From JBCCXL01 sp039191605 (GTDB lineage Bacteria; Acidobacteriota; Thermoanaerobaculia; Multivoradales; JAHZIX01): a DNA stretch of 54,396 nucleotides. The notes under the pieces are model-generated. The model ran no database searches and was not told the DNA's origin. It saw nothing but the letters and a program-made list of their open reading frames with translations. The position numbers and the translations under genes were made by a program. The stretch lies in the NCBI GenBank assembly GCA_039191605.1, contig JBCCXL010000026.1, forward strand, positions 1-54,396. Direction: 5' to 3'. Shown here in pieces: positions 54,254 to 54,396 of the stretch (its first letter is position 1; every line of letters starts with the position of its first letter).

Positions 54254-54396
54254 TGTGACCTTTCCCCCGAGAACTGGTCCGCTTAGGATGAGAGTCTTCA
54301 TGCCCCATCGGGCAGGAGGATTCGATGAAGCGGAAACGACACGCTGCAGAAGAGATCGTGCGCAAGCTGCGTGAGGCAGAGGTCGCGCAATCGGAA
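54254..54396 (+). mobile_element. Left end of an IS3-family insertion sequence
   Basis: The segment tgacctttcccccgagaac near 54256 has the look of an IS3 (IS407-type) inverted-repeat end beginning TG. It lies about 70 bp before a transposase OrfA start, the normal distance. The right end is outside the window, so the boundary is inferred. Confidence 0.55.
54325..54396 (+). CDS. IS3-family transposase OrfA (3' truncated by window edge)
   Basis: Only 24 codons are visible: MKRKRHAAEEIVRKLREAEV and then AQSE. This is the conserved start of the helix-turn-helix OrfA of IS3-family elements, which binds the element ends and is joined to OrfB by frameshifting. An AGGAGG box lies five bases before the ATG at 54325. 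The rest of the element runs out of the window. Confidence 0.85.
   Translation, partial: MKRKRHAAEEIVRKLREAEVAQSE

Overview
The window is GC-rich (about two thirds G+C by eye) and carries many oppositely oriented short operons. An acidobacterial-type duplicated permease (ADOP), a membrane-anchored LytTR regulator, PKD-like and lamin-tail secreted proteins, a HupE/UreJ plus PpiC pair and outer-membrane proteins suggest a Gram-negative soil or sediment bacterium, most likely Acidobacteriota of a Thermoanaerobaculia-like lineage. That placement is inference; no rRNA or tRNA gene is visible.

Layout. 1-6.9 kb: a truncated secreted PKD-like protein, an AHSA1/SRPBCC protein, a LytTR membrane regulator, a CPBP protease and an ADOP permease. 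7-9.9 kb (minus): a three-gene operon DUF2147, DUF455 ferritin-like and ATP-grasp. 10.1-14.4 kb: an SbcD/SbcC-like nuclease and SMC-ATPase pair, with short repeats inserted at the middle of the SbcC coiled coil. 14.4-16.1 kb: an A+T-rich pocket with a trypsin-like protease and a tiny lipoprotein. 16.1-22.8 kb: dnaE2, an SDR oxidoreductase, a purine permease and truD. 22.5-26.4 kb: an A+T-rich insertion in the 3' end of truD, carrying a membrane/winged-helix protein and a NACHT-type NTPase, flanked by two diverged copies of the truD 3' end. 26.4-34.2 kb: DUF3014, a TlpA-like lipoprotein, an ECF sigma/anti-sigma pair, a DUF4397 protein, HupE and PpiC. 34.4-39.1 kb: two paralogous secreted metzincin proteases. 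39.4-45.5 kb: a PLD-like enzyme, 15-bp repeat arrays, a four-gene phosphonate-type ABC importer and a dGTPase. 45.9-51.8 kb: an outer-membrane barrel protein, a 25-bp repeat array and a large MBL/OB/lamin-tail secreted protein. 51.9-54.4 kb: a second accessory patch with a secreted protein, a multi-pass membrane protein, gene remnants and the left end of an IS3-family element.

The chromosomal genes deal mainly with DNA repair and nucleotide metabolism (SbcCD, DnaE2, dGTPase, purine permease, TruD) and with secreted or envelope proteins. The most interesting accessory locus is the truD insertion. It has the form of a small immunity island, a STAND NTPase plus a membrane partner, that brought its own replacement truD 3' end but no visible integrase.
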